Counted from the stretch's first letter, positions 1 through 8,108 are shown. The stretch is DNA of 10,591 bases from Euperipatoides rowelli (GCA_003024985.2 PXIH01S0025983.1), one strand, 5' to 3'. Translations and numbers: made by a program. The notes: a model not told the origin generated them from the letters alone.

Positions 1-1440
1 CCCCCCCCAATTACATATTTCAAGTTTTTAATACATATAAGACAAGAATTAAACAAATTTCACCAAAATTAACATAGCCTAGTTATTTTTAATAAGGTAT
101 AAAAATGAATTATATTACAAATACCAAATTATAACAGATTGGGAGAAATTACGGTTGCATATTATTTTATTCCATCAAATTAAATTATGATTATCAAATT
201 TGTGCAATATTAGATGGCAATAGAACATGGGTAAATATAAAGGGATGTGTATGTGTGTATTTATTTAATGTAGGCCTACACCAGTAGGGAAACGATGTTA
301 AAAAAAAAAAAAAACTGCTCCACTATTAGATTGGTAAATTTGAAAAATAGATGAATGAAAGCAGAATTCATCTTAGGAATGACATGTCTCTTCTTTAAGT
401 AAAAATGAGAAAGAAAATTTAAAATTAATAATTATTTATCTAGAAATGCTAAATATAGATAAAACAATACTGGGAGAAAATAAGATGGCATGAAGTTCCC
501 ACTTGCGAGTTAAAAACTTAAAAGAAAAATATTTAAAATTAATATTTCACAATTTGAAAAAAAAATGCAGTTGAAAAGTTCACTCAAAATCTCAATGTTA
601 CACCCAAGTTACAGCACTGCATACACTGCCATTTTAAAAGCACCCTCATCTCTTGATTCATAATTTTAAAATGTTCTATTTCAAAACTAGGTTCACACCT
701 AATGGTCTATATATCAGCATAAAATCACTCTTATACCAAATAAGAAATAAATTGAATGAAATGGCAAATTTTAATTAATTTATTAAATTTCACATACAGT
801 ATATTTTAAGTTTTTGAATAGGCTACTAGCTTGTGTAAAATGAAATAGCCTAGGCTTTTTAATATGATGATGAATAAACTTTTTTTTTTTAAAAAATCCT
901 AAACATTGTTAATTTACATCAAATATCACGACAGTATCATTTAAGAAGCAGACACATTAATGTAAGTGTACCATCGTTACATAAGTTATTCACTATTATA
1001 ATAATTAATTAATTAATTAATAATTAATTAATAGGGATAGGTCAAGACATTCTTTTTGGGGAATTAGCACTCAAAAGGTCCATTCTTTAAAAATGAATAA
1101 TTAATTTGAGCATACATTTTGTGTGCATCGACATTTTGATTTGTGTTATTGTGTGATTTTTTTTTTTTTTGTGGAATTATACAATATACCAGTGCATTAG
1201 CATAATAGGTATTGTGCTTCAAATTATGCACCATAGAGGCATTCAATTATACTTGTACTGTATATTTTAATAATGGTGAACCTGAACAATCTGCTCTTTT
1301 CTTGTGAGCAGATAGTGAACATTCAGTCACGGGTTATTAAATGATCTGGCAGGCTTAAGAATGGCCTATCATTAATTACAAAAATACAGTAGGTCTATAT
1401 GTAATCTTTAACAAGAGAATTGTGTGATGGGGAAAAAATT
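1..1440. other. AT-rich non-coding DNA with simple repeats
   Basis: I see no supportable gene here. The stretch opens with a C8 run and has an A14 run near 301-314. It contains an (AATT)n block at 1001-1033 and several poly-T runs. A small inverted repeat (ATCTGCTC / GAGCAGAT) lies at 1289-1313 with a 9-nt loop. Words of the TAGCCTA/TAGGCCTA type occur at 75, 271, 819 and 846. The 60-codon minus-strand frame over 1064-1246 is low-complexity (Lys/Asn/Tyr-rich) and carries no motif. This is most likely intergenic or intronic. Confidence 0.7.
1001..1033. repeat. (AATT)n microsatellite
   Basis: The tetranucleotide AATT repeats with one interruption, giving a self-complementary, easily melted tract. 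It is seen directly in the sequence. Neighbouring DNA is equally AT-rich, so it has no evident link to a gene. Confidence 0.85.
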
Positions 1441-1442
1441 CC

Positions 1443-1508
1443 AGTATCAGGTATGAAGCAATCGCCTTTGATTTCACCACTGCTTTCAACTCACTTATCA
1501 AAATATAA
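1443..1508 (+). pseudogene. possible LINE reverse-transcriptase motif A remnant
   Basis: In frame from 1443 a short peptide reads EAIAFDFTTAFNSLI and then meets a stop at 1506-1508. The core FDFTTAFNSL fits motif A of LINE reverse transcriptases, whose usual pattern is [LF]-D-[FY]-x-x-A-F-[ND]-[ST]-[ILV]. The Asp at codon 1470-1472 would be the catalytic one. Nothing recognisable extends on either side, so at most this is a heavily eroded fragment about 2.3 kb from the clearer LINE copy. The opposite strand is also open here, and a chance match cannot be excluded. Confidence 0.25.
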
Positions 1509-1772
1509 AAAGGACATTGTTCTTAGAACTATAAGATTAAAGGATCACCTATGATGCCACTGTAAATTTCCAACTTATTATTGGACGTTTTAAAATGTGG
1601 GTTGGATAATAAACATTGTCTTTACACGGCTCATCCAGCTTATACCAGTAATTTTTCAAAACTATGTGTAAGTTATGCAAATTTGCACTTGTCTATATTT
1701 TTTTTTTTTATATTCTCAATATATTTTTGAAAATATGCAAAGAATAGGAGTATCTTGCTGGCTCAATCCGTT
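1509..1772. other. AT-rich spacer with nothing recognisable
   Basis: This is AT-rich DNA between the possible reverse-transcriptase remnant and the hAT-like element. The minus strand stays open for about 48 codons across 1550-1690, but no motif or convincing splice structure supports it. I see no promoter or RNA gene. Confidence 0.6.
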
Positions 1773-1780
1773 GTCTAATC
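1773..1780. repeat. left target-site duplication of hAT-like element (degraded)
   Basis: GTCTAATC abuts the left end of the element. It matches TTCTAATA at 2664-2671 at 6 of 8 positions, with both mismatches at the outer bases. hAT transposons make 8-bp duplications, often centred on TA as here. Confidence 0.5.
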
Positions 1781-2663
1781 CAGGGCTGGCCAATTTGTTT
1801 CTTACTATGATTTTGATTTTTTTTTTAAAAAAATGAACATAGTTACAAGCTAAACATGGAAAAAAAATGTTGAGTTATAATCTTTTTTTTTTTTTTTTTT
1901 TTAGCAATATTACGAGAGGTTTTTTTTAGCCTATTTCAGCAATATTACAAACATTTTTTTAAAAATTCAGTTTTTAAATAATTTACTAACAATGAGATAG
2001 AAACAATGTTAGATAATATTACTTTTAATTCTTTTCTTTTATTACAAATCAATAACTTTAATAATCTAATATTTTCAGCATACTAATACCTCCACTTTGC
2101 ATTCATATTCTTTTCTAGGATGAAAAATAAATGAGAATTTAAAAAAAATTGAATATACAGTAAATGTTTCAATTTTAAATTGAAAGACTGAAGCTAAAAA
2201 ACTTGAAAAGCAAATGAACAAAAATGCAGGCCATACTTAAAACACATGCACATTTTTTTTAATAATGCATTACACATGTATGGGAGATTCCATTTGAATT
2301 TGATAAAGTTGATTGATAACATTTGACTTGCTTACGTGCCGAATGACAGAAACAAATAGTTTTGACAGAAAGTGTAAAGAAAAAAAGAAAAAAAACCTAG
2401 TGCTGCAAGTTGCTTTTGTAAAATTTGTGCCAACTGTTGCTTAATTTAAAATAACTTTATTAAATTCAGCTTTTATGTGAAGAGTCTTAACAAATAATCA
2501 TAGTAGAATGTTTATTTAAATATTCATACTAAATATACTTATTTTTATTCCTTATTTAATATTGAATGTAAATTAAATACAATTGTGAAGTTGCTCATGA
2601 TCGACCAAAAATACTGTAGCTCCACGATTGCCAAGTCGATTATCGATCTGTTGGCCACCTCTA
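1781..2663. mobile_element. non-autonomous hAT-like DNA transposon (883 bp)
   Basis: The left end reads CAGGGCTGGCCAA. The right end, read on the minus strand, is TAGAGGTGGCCAA. These agree at 10 of 13 positions, including an unbroken TGGCCAA. hAT-superfamily ends commonly have the form YAG-G-TGG-CAA. Imperfect 8-bp flanking duplications (1773-1780 and 2664-2671) support true element borders. The interior is AT-rich, with a T20 run at 1883-1902 and a short 35-bp-period duplication of AGCAATATTAC (1903 and 1938). It has no transposase frame, so the element could move only if supplied in trans. Near the right end the DNA is less AT-rich, with repeated GATCG/TCGAT words that may be subterminal transposase sites. 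Mutations in both ends and both duplications suggest an old, inactive copy. Confidence 0.6.
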
Positions 2664-2671
2664 TTCTAATA
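2664..2671. repeat. right target-site duplication of hAT-like element (degraded)
   Basis: TTCTAATA lies immediately outside the right inverted end and pairs with GTCTAATC at 1773-1780, sharing the inner TCTAAT. It defines the right border of the 883-bp element. Confidence 0.5.
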
Positions 2672-3237
2672 CATGAACCTAAAAGTCAATTAAATATTTA
2701 CACTTTGCATTTTTAATTTTTTTTTTTCAATACCAGCAATTCTGTTGTTTGTTATAAGAGTATTGTCCCTTATTTCTGTACTTTTACTATAGACTTACAG
2801 TATAACATTTTGCCTCACAAGTAATCAGTCTTTTGGAAAAAATGAAATCCATGCTAGACAACCCATATGTGAACAAATTATAAGATTGAAATAATATAAA
2901 GTAATAAAAAAATATGGTTGTTCTTAAGTTCAAGTAAATTTTTATACATTTTACAAAAACAAATTTCATCAAGCTAATCTTAAAATTAAAATAGATATTT
3001 ATACGTGTTTAGGTGTGAAGGTATGGAAGAAGAGCAAATTGGATGGTTATTTGGTTATTAAACATTGTCATCTAATAATCGTAGCCGAAGCATTGGCAGT
3101 CAAAATTTAATAGTACCAGTAGCTTCAAAATGTTACTTTTTTTGTTGTTGCAAAACTGAAGGACGTTATATAACTAATACCTAAAATGAACATGAACTAA
3201 AAACATTTTGAGAAATTAATTTGAAAAATTTCACATC
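2672..3237. other. AT-rich non-coding DNA
   Basis: This region has no supportable gene. The 61-codon minus-strand frame at 2787-2972 is Phe/Ile/Tyr-rich with no motif and fits chance. Short exon-like splice words occur around 3010-3030, but no open segment accompanies them. Confidence 0.6.
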
Positions 3238-3560
3238 ATGTGCTTACTTGTGCATATTGGAAAAGAAAATGGTGGCTTTTATTTGAAAAATGGGAAGTCT
3301 TACTTAACAGGAGTGATGCTTGATGTCCAATGCCTTTTTTTAAGCTTAAAAACAGCTTCAAGCTGTTATTGTCATCACACGATATCATACGGTGCATTGT
3401 ACCAGATCCACTTTCAACGAATGTTAGCTCAAAACAAACATACTGTAAGTGATCCTATTTCAGATTTACCTTGGCTCTGTTACTCGGACTAAGGCGATCA
3501 GCAACATCACCACTAACTGTAATTTGTTTCATCCCAGAAAGAAAGCAATGCATGTTTACC
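3238..3560. other. less AT-rich island with exon-like signals on both strands
   Basis: Several frames are open together here. The plus strand has an 84-codon frame (3238-3492). It also has a possible internal exon at 3345-3444, with a T-rich tract ending in AAG before it and the strong donor ACT|GTAAGT after it. The minus strand has a 68-codon open stretch ending at 3238 and a compact exon candidate at 3516-3470. I recognise no family in any of them. The base composition and clean splice words suggest either a real exon of unknown gene or an old insertion. I cannot decide the strand. Confidence 0.4.
3470..3516 (-). CDS. candidate internal exon, unknown product
   Basis: On the minus strand AAATTACAG precedes the segment and AAG|GTAAAT follows it. 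That donor word is the same as the one after the first C1 exon at 9771. Two bases complete a split codon, and fifteen codons then read SGDVADRLSPSNRAK, polar and free of low-complexity runs. If the donor is not used, the frame continues four codons to a TAG at 3457-3455, so this could also be a last exon. No homology is recognised and the acceptor has only a modest pyrimidine tract. It is at most weakly tied to the C1 gene, 6 kb upstream on the same strand. Confidence 0.25.
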
Positions 3561-3590
3561 AATATAGAAGACAAGCACATATACTGAACT

Positions 3591-3616
3591 TAGGGGTGTG
3601 CTGGTAATTTCTTAGC
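3591..3616 (+). repeat. left terminal inverted repeat
   Basis: Sixteen bases from 3591 are matched in inverted orientation at 5182-5197 with one difference, and a looser match extends to about 3616. They mark the left border of the nested transposon. Confidence 0.55.
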
Positions 3617-3750
3617 AACATGTTAAGGAAACCAAAATTTGAGATAGCTATAATTTTGTATTAAATGGTGTGCTTTGAACACTGGATTTTTTGAGAGAGA
3701 TGAGTATTTGTGCATGTAGAGGTAATAAATGTTCATTACTATAATATAAA

Positions 3751-4717
3751 ATGAAGGGATGTAACAATAGGGATCCTTATTTAAGCACTAAAGGAATACC
3801 ACATGGCTCGGTTCTAGCAGGCATCCTTTTTGCAATTACGGTGAATGATGTCCTTCTAGATGAGGAAAATCATCTAAAATTTGTTGACAATTTAACTGCC
3901 TCATGTGTTATTACCAAAAATAATCTACAACATTCACAACAATTAGCCAATAAATTAATGTTACAAACATAAAAATGTCTCTTCCAGAAAAATGCCATAC
4001 AATAATTCAGTTTCCATAAAGAAAAACTCCATCCCATTATTAAATAATATCATAATAAATGAAACTGAGTGTATAAAAATCCTAGGAACTTGGATACAAG
4101 CAGATCTAAAATGGGAAAAAAAACATCTCATCAATGTTAAAAAAAAGCTAACAAAAATATGTTTTATTTATATAGACTGAAAGACTAGGACTAAATCAGA
4201 AATCCTTGCTATCAATATACTTTATGTTTATCAGGTCATGTGTTGAATATTGTGCACCTGTTTGGTTAGAATAATTAACAAATACTCAAATCTAGCTTTA
4301 GAATCCATTCAGAAAAGAGCACAGAAAATTGTAGTGGGAATGTGAAGATCAATCCAATCATATAAATTTGCTTGAAAAATTTTTAAAGATTTTCCTCAGA
4401 TGTCCCCAAAAAAACAAGGTCAACTTGCTGGTAGATTGTCTAGAAATAAAGACAAATATGCGATACCAAAACACAAAACTGAGATACCAAAACTCTCCAA
4501 TAGTAAACATGCTTAAATCTCTAAATGTTCATAAATTTACAAATACCTCTTAAAAATTAAATCAATAATACATATTTATATTTTTTCAAATATGCTAAAT
4601 GAATCTAATCAAAATTATAAACCTTTGTATTAGTTCCTACATCCAATATGGGCAAAGGAACTAGCTTTAAATCTTGTATAAACATTAATTCGGTTAAATA
4701 AAATAAATAATAATAAT
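3751..4717 (+). pseudogene. dead 5'-truncated LINE (CR1/L2/Jockey-like reverse transcriptase)
   Basis: This is the 3' part of a non-LTR retrotransposon ORF2, broken by several frameshifts and stops. In order:
- 3751-3972 holds the palm block GIPHGSVLAGILF...NDV and the catalytic box, here FVDN where active enzymes have F/YxDD.
- About 3975-4016, in another frame, reads SLPEKCHTIIQF.
- 3992-4180 holds IKILGTWIQADLKWEK, the usual LG-x-DxxLxWxxH region.
- 4182-4274 reads RLGLNQKSLLSIY...RSCVEYCAPVW.
- 4286-4345 reads LESIQKRAQKIV.
- 4368-4553 is a poorly conserved carboxy terminus.
The amino-terminal endonuclease and the first RT blocks are missing, as is typical of incomplete target-primed insertion. 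The 3' end has an AAATAA/TAA tail. The order of blocks fits CR1/L2/Jockey-group LINEs. I cannot name the family. The copy cannot make a working enzyme. Confidence 0.85.
4695..4717 (+). repeat. LINE 3' tail, (AAATAA)(TAA)n
   Basis: The LINE remnant ends in an AAATAA/TAA short repeat, a tail type used by several non-LTR groups in place of poly(A). It fixes the 3' border of the insertion and its plus-strand orientation. Confidence 0.65.
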
Positions 4718-4828
4718 ACTGTATATACTATACACAGTTTTGATATTTTTTATATTTTTATAGGCATTACTAATATTTAGAAAAAAATTAATTAAAAGTA
4801 AATATAAACTACATAAACGATTCAATGA

Positions 4829-5050
4829 CTTCATTTTAAAAATAGGATACAATTAACAATAACCATTAGAATTCGCGATAGCCTTAATACTAATTATAAC
4901 GACAATTTTATTGATATCTAAAGTCTGAGTAGGGCTGAATTCAATAACATTAATTTTCCTCTTCAGACAAGCATATTTAAAAATTTTCATTCTATTCCTG
5001 CAATGGGAGTGTTATCAAGTTTACACAACAGATCTATAACAACAAAATAG
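4829..5050 (+). pseudogene. near-open frame of unknown origin inside the transposon
   Basis: One frame runs 74 codons with a single internal stop (4919-4921). Its second half reads SLSRAEFNNINFPLQTS and onward, and ends at 5048-5050. It lies between the LINE tail and the right inverted end, so it could be a remnant of the host element or simply chance. I recognise no transposase or other motif. Confidence 0.15.
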
Positions 5051-5169
5051 GTTAATATTTACATTCTGGATAACTAAAAAATTGTATTTTAAATTTTAAA
5101 AGTTTCTAATATAACTCTTAATAGCAGGTTCTTGATAACTGTTTAGATTTTAACAAGGTAAATGCAATT

Positions 5170-5197
5170 GGCTAGAACCTGTACCAGCACACCCCCA
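5170..5197 (-). repeat. right terminal inverted repeat
   Basis: This is the inverted partner of the 3591 end. The plus strand reads TACCAGCACACCCCCA at 5182-5197. The inner part also contains AGAACCTG (5174-5181), which pairs with CAGGTTCT at 5125-5132 and would form a secondary hairpin inside the element. Confidence 0.55.
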
Positions 5198-5501
5198 ATT
5201 TACAATACAACTAGAAACATTAGTAGTAACTATATGACACATAAATATACAAAAATAATTTAAACAGAACAAAAAAAAAATTTAAAACAATTTACTTTTT
5301 CTGCTCTAAGAAGCAACAAATAAATAATGTGCTGTGTAAAGAGTAATAAATTTAGGTGAAAAGTAATTAGCAAGGAGTAAAAATCTGAAATAAAAATATT
5401 AACATTATTAACTATCGTATGTTAATTAGAAAATAATTTATATAACGAGTCAAACATATTTAAAATATTATACTCTAATTTTGAAATTAAGGCCAATAAA
5501 A
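5198..5501. other. AT-rich spacer with nothing recognisable
   Basis: This stretch lies between the inverted-repeat element and the tandem duplication. It is A-rich on the plus strand with many AAATAA-like words. No open frame, splice pair or RNA gene stands out. Confidence 0.6.
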
Positions 5502-5800
5502 TTACATAAAATTTATTAAATCTCTGTACAAATGGGAATGTCAGAATTAAAAACTTTAAAACGACCAAACTTCTAAATATTGCAACAAAAGCAGAAGTAT
5601 ATATTTTACATGTAGCCTACTGAGGAAATGAAAAAAAAAAAATGTCATAAAATATATAAAATGTATTAAATTCTGACATGACCAACTGAAGAAAAAACTT
5701 GTCAGAATTTAAGGGAGCCCTAAACTTTTAAAAATTATTAAATTTCCGAACATTGGAGCAAAAGCAGTATATATTTTACTGTATATACACAGTGGAAATG
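5502..5800 (+). repeat. diverged tandem duplication (two copies)
   Basis: Copy A (about 5502-5630) and copy B (about 5643-5800) share an ordered series of blocks: CATAAAAT, TATTAAAT, TGTCAGAATT, CTAAA..ACTT, GCAAAAGCAG, TATATATTTTAC and a closing GGAAATG. They differ by small insertions and many substitutions, so the duplication is old. The spacing between copies is about 145-170 bp. Copy B also carries a 13-bp perfect inverted repeat (5666-5678 with 5700-5712) that copy A lacks on its left side. The function is unknown. It may be a fragment of a longer satellite or a duplicated piece of a transposon. Confidence 0.6.
5666..5712. repeat. 13-bp perfect inverted repeat, 21-nt loop
   Basis: TTAAATTCTGACA at 5666-5678 is the exact reverse complement of TGTCAGAATTTAA at 5700-5712. 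It lies at the left part of copy B of the tandem duplication. Confidence 0.7.
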
Positions 5801-6036
5801 ATGCATCATACTAGTGTTGAGTCATTCTTGAACACACTGTCTTATCTGAATGAGTCAAAAGGAAAAAGTTTTTGCTTATGCTGTCATTATCAAAATTTCA
5901 ATAAATTAGTTTATTGGATCTTTGTTAAGCATATTCTTCCAGATCCCTCACGTTACAGACAGTTAATAAATAATAGGTTCACAACACAATTAAATGACAA
6001 TTGGGGGGGGGGGGATAACATATGAGTCCGACAGAT
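5801..6036. other. AT-rich DNA with a 12-G run
   Basis: A plus-strand frame of 90 codons (5753-6025) spans this stretch and the end of copy B, with no recognised motif. That length is within chance expectation. A run of twelve G (6003-6014) is unusual in such AT-rich DNA and could form a G-rich secondary structure or mark an insertion border. Confidence 0.5.
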
Positions 6037-6139
6037 TGGTCCAGTAGATTCCCTCTTAGATTTCTTTTTCAGATATATGCTGAGAGATGAAGGCTTGCAG
6101 CCGCAAAGTTACGAGTTCAAGTCTCAAGCAGCTTCTTAA
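6037..6139 (+). other. tRNA-derived repeat fragment or last exon (ambiguous)
   Basis: Two readings compete. (1) TGGTCCAGTAG near 6037-6047 resembles a tRNA A box, and GAGTTCAAGTCTC at 6113-6125 resembles a B box. The roughly 77-base spacing is long, and no clean acceptor or anticodon stem can be drawn, so this would be a SINE remnant rather than a tRNA gene. (2) TTAGATTTCTTTTTCAG at 6056-6072 is a very good splice acceptor. After one leftover base it opens 21 codons ending at TAA 6137-6139, including RDEGLQPQSYEFKSQAAS, with an ATTAAA about 40 bases later. I cannot choose between them. Confidence 0.3.
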
Positions 6140-7787
6140 GGTATTATGATCTATTCTTCTTATAATCTTTACATTTATTTATTAAATACTGTAGGTTTAA
6201 TATTAGTTTTTTATTCTTATAGGTAGAATACATTGAGTTATGTTAAAATGTTTTTCCCAGTATACTAATCATTATGCTATTTGATTAATTTGATTAAAAT
6301 TGAGTCAATTTTTTTAAAACAAATAATAATAAATCTCAACTTCATTCATTTTGTTTGTAAAGGATTCACCATTTAAAATAAATAACATAGTATAAAGCTA
6401 TTGTAACCTTGTTTAAAAAATTAAGTAATTTAATACAATTTATATTTAATTTATTTAACGTGATCAATTTATCTCATCATTAAAGCCAATATGCTATTTG
6501 TTTACAACCGCACCAACTAAAAGGATATTATTGGTAGTTTGCATTATTGAAAAAGTAATTCAATTTTTATTTTTAATTTTATATTCAAGCATTATGCACA
6601 TTATAGATTTCAAAAATAGATGCTGTACTGTAGTCCTATAGATGTATTTTTCTTTTCAGCTATGAAAATAGTAATAAATAATACAAAAAATAAATAAATA
6701 AAACTTCATTATTTCTTTTATGTGATTCTTGTAGTTCGAAATGATATTTGGTTTTCAAATAGGCAATCAACGCAATGATGATTTGTTTGTGCATTGGGAT
6801 TACGTGTGCTAAGGATAATGGGTTGTGAAAGCAAGATTGATAATAGTCTATTTACTATTAAAAAATAGGAAGACTTACGATACTTTTACAAATTATTAGG
6901 TTAATATTGTAGAAAACTTATGTGTCTTTTACAAAACTAAAATGTATACACTAACTATATTAACTGATATATCAAAAAACTTTATTGTGTATTAAATAAA
7001 ACCACCAGCATTTCTAATAGAGTTGTGTCTGCAATGCTCAACTTGAATTAATCTGGCTGAAACAGGAATACACAATCATTCAAAATTCAAAACCATTATC
7101 AATGGGTCAACCACGATTGAAATAATTATCCATGATAGGGGCATAATTAAGTTGAATATAGAAATGTCTGATGCCAAAGCAACGTAGTCCGAGTCAATTT
7201 GTATAAAAGCCGTGGTGCACTTTTATATAGATATCAATTGAATATGTCAGATTTGTAATTTTCCTGAACCTTGAAAGACTGGACTCGGAGATGTTAGGCA
7301 TTAATGGATTGATCGATTTTGTACGGGGAAGAAAGAAAAAAAAATGTCTGATATACAGTATTTTCATTCTTATATGTCAGGACTGGTCAAACAAAAAAAA
7401 AGGGAAAAGCTATCGTCAAAGAAACTAGAAAATTATTGAAGAATATGGATTAGCAATTTTTCATATTTTAATGTACTTATATGAACAGCTCATCATGAAC
7501 AAATCACTTAGGAGAATGAGTTGTTGAGAACTAGCGTACTAAAAAGATTGTTAGAATACAATGCTATATCATATGCAGTAGTTCCACTTCTCAACACAAT
7601 GGGTGGGTTCAAAAATCACAGTTGGGTATTTTTTAACTCTGGGCCAAACAAAGGTCCTAGACATACCAAATAAAACATTGATAATCTGTGAACAATATTT
7701 AAAATTAAAATGTCCAGCACGCCTAGAGGAAAAGCCTATTTCTAACAAATACATTATGCTGAATGTTATATAGTTTATTTAAATTTA
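6140..7787. other. AT-rich non-coding DNA
   Basis: No gene is supported over this 1.6 kb. Weak candidates were examined. On the minus strand from 6808, a good pyrimidine tract and TTAG acceptor open 29 codons to a TAA at 6718. At 7569-7754 both strands are open for about 60 codons. Neither shows a known motif. TCCGAGTC at 7188-7195 and GACTCGGA at 7282-7289 form an 8-bp inverted pair. Words of the form ATGTCTGAT recur at about 7164 and 7345. Confidence 0.55.
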
Positions 7788-7801
7788 GCGAATTGATTCG
7801 C
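7788..7801. repeat. small hairpin GCGAA-TTGA-TTCGC
   Basis: This is a five-base stem with a four-base loop, the first of three hairpins within about 220 bp. It is short, but its CG content stands out from the surroundings. Confidence 0.5.
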
Positions 7802-7899
7802 CGAGGAAAAGAAAAACTGAATTACGTTCATGATTGTCGACTTACTTAATACAACATTTGCTATTTTATAGTAAGTGGCACAATTATAATCTAATCCAG

Positions 7900-7921
7900 T
7901 TATAACAATCTGTTGTTATAA
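7900..7921. repeat. 9-bp perfect inverted repeat, 4-nt loop
   Basis: TTATAACAA at 7900-7908 pairs exactly with TTGTTATAA at 7913-7921. It lies 47 bases left of the larger 17-bp hairpin. Confidence 0.7.
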
Positions 7922-7968
7922 AACAATACTTAAAATTCAAGTATTTTATTCCACTGGAACAAAATGAA

Positions 7969-8009
7969 GCAAGTTGTTGATCCTGAATTATACAGGATCA
8001 ACAACTTGC
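7969..8009. repeat. 17-bp perfect hairpin, 7-nt loop
   Basis: GCAAGTTGTTGATCCTG (7969-7985) is the exact reverse complement of CAGGATCAACAACTTGC (7993-8009), separated by AATTATA. Pairing stops abruptly at both outer edges. GGAAC lies outside each arm (7956-7960 and about 8021-8025). The stem is too short for a typical animal pre-miRNA, and no Helitron-type CTRR follows on either strand. A perfect, mixed-sequence stem in AT-rich decayed DNA suggests recent origin or constraint. Confidence 0.85.
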
Positions 8010-8056
8010 CGAGAGTACAACGGAACATAAAAACCCCAAACTAAACCACGCCTTAC

Positions 8057-8108
8057 CCATATACCAAAAGTGAGTGCACACTTCTTGGACTAATCTCCGT
8101 CAGTCCAG
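8057..8108 (-). CDS. candidate internal exon, possibly of the C1 gene
   Basis: On the minus strand a T-rich stretch ending GCCTTAG precedes the segment, and TATGG|GTAAGG, a strong donor, follows it. Of the three frames only one is open. It takes two bases to finish a split codon and then reads GLTEISPRSVHSLLVY. That entry phase (1) matches the exit phase of the candidate exon at 8781-8708, and the intron would be 599 bp. No homology is recognised, so the support is splice words plus phase only. Confidence 0.27.

Larger units (their letters stand above)
3591..5197. mobile_element. inverted-repeat DNA transposon with nested LINE (1607 bp)
   Basis: The left end (3591-3606) begins TAGGGGTGTGCTGGTA. 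The right end on the minus strand (5197-5182) reads TGGGGGTGTGCTGGTA, matching at 15 of 16 positions. Weaker similarity continues inward: TTCTTAGC-AA on the left and TTCTAGCCAA on the right. A G-rich 14-mer recurring in inverted orientation is very unlikely by chance in DNA this AT-rich. TAGGGGTG-type ends are common in hAT elements, so hAT is the favoured class. No 8-bp flanking duplication is visible (ACTGAACT versus ATTTACAA), which weakens the call. Removing the LINE would leave a non-autonomous element of about 640 bp. No transposase motif was found. Confidence 0.5.

Noticed and set aside
3345-3444. Plus-strand peptide containing IIRCIVPDP, recalling the myosin motor IRCI-P motif
   Set aside because: Only about five residues agree, and the surrounding conserved motor residues are absent.
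5753-6025. 90-codon plus-strand open frame
   Set aside because: No motif, it begins inside a diverged tandem repeat and ends past a G-run. About one frame of this length is expected by chance in 10 kb of this composition.
6718-6808. Minus-strand segment with a good acceptor and 29 open codons to a stop
   Set aside because: Its phase would fit the candidate exon at 8108-8057, but it has no homology and no AATAAA downstream on that strand. Similar segments occur by chance.
7569-7754. 61-codon minus frame and an open plus frame over the same stretch
   Set aside because: Both strands are open, there is no recognisable domain or splice structure, and the length fits chance.
7788-7870. Plus-strand acceptor with 19 open codons and a GTAAGT at 7871
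   Set aside because: The only open frame stops before the donor, so it cannot be an internal exon.
7969-8009. Helitron 3' end or pre-miRNA
   Set aside because: No CTRR terminus follows on either strand, and the 17-bp stem is shorter than a usual pre-miRNA stem.
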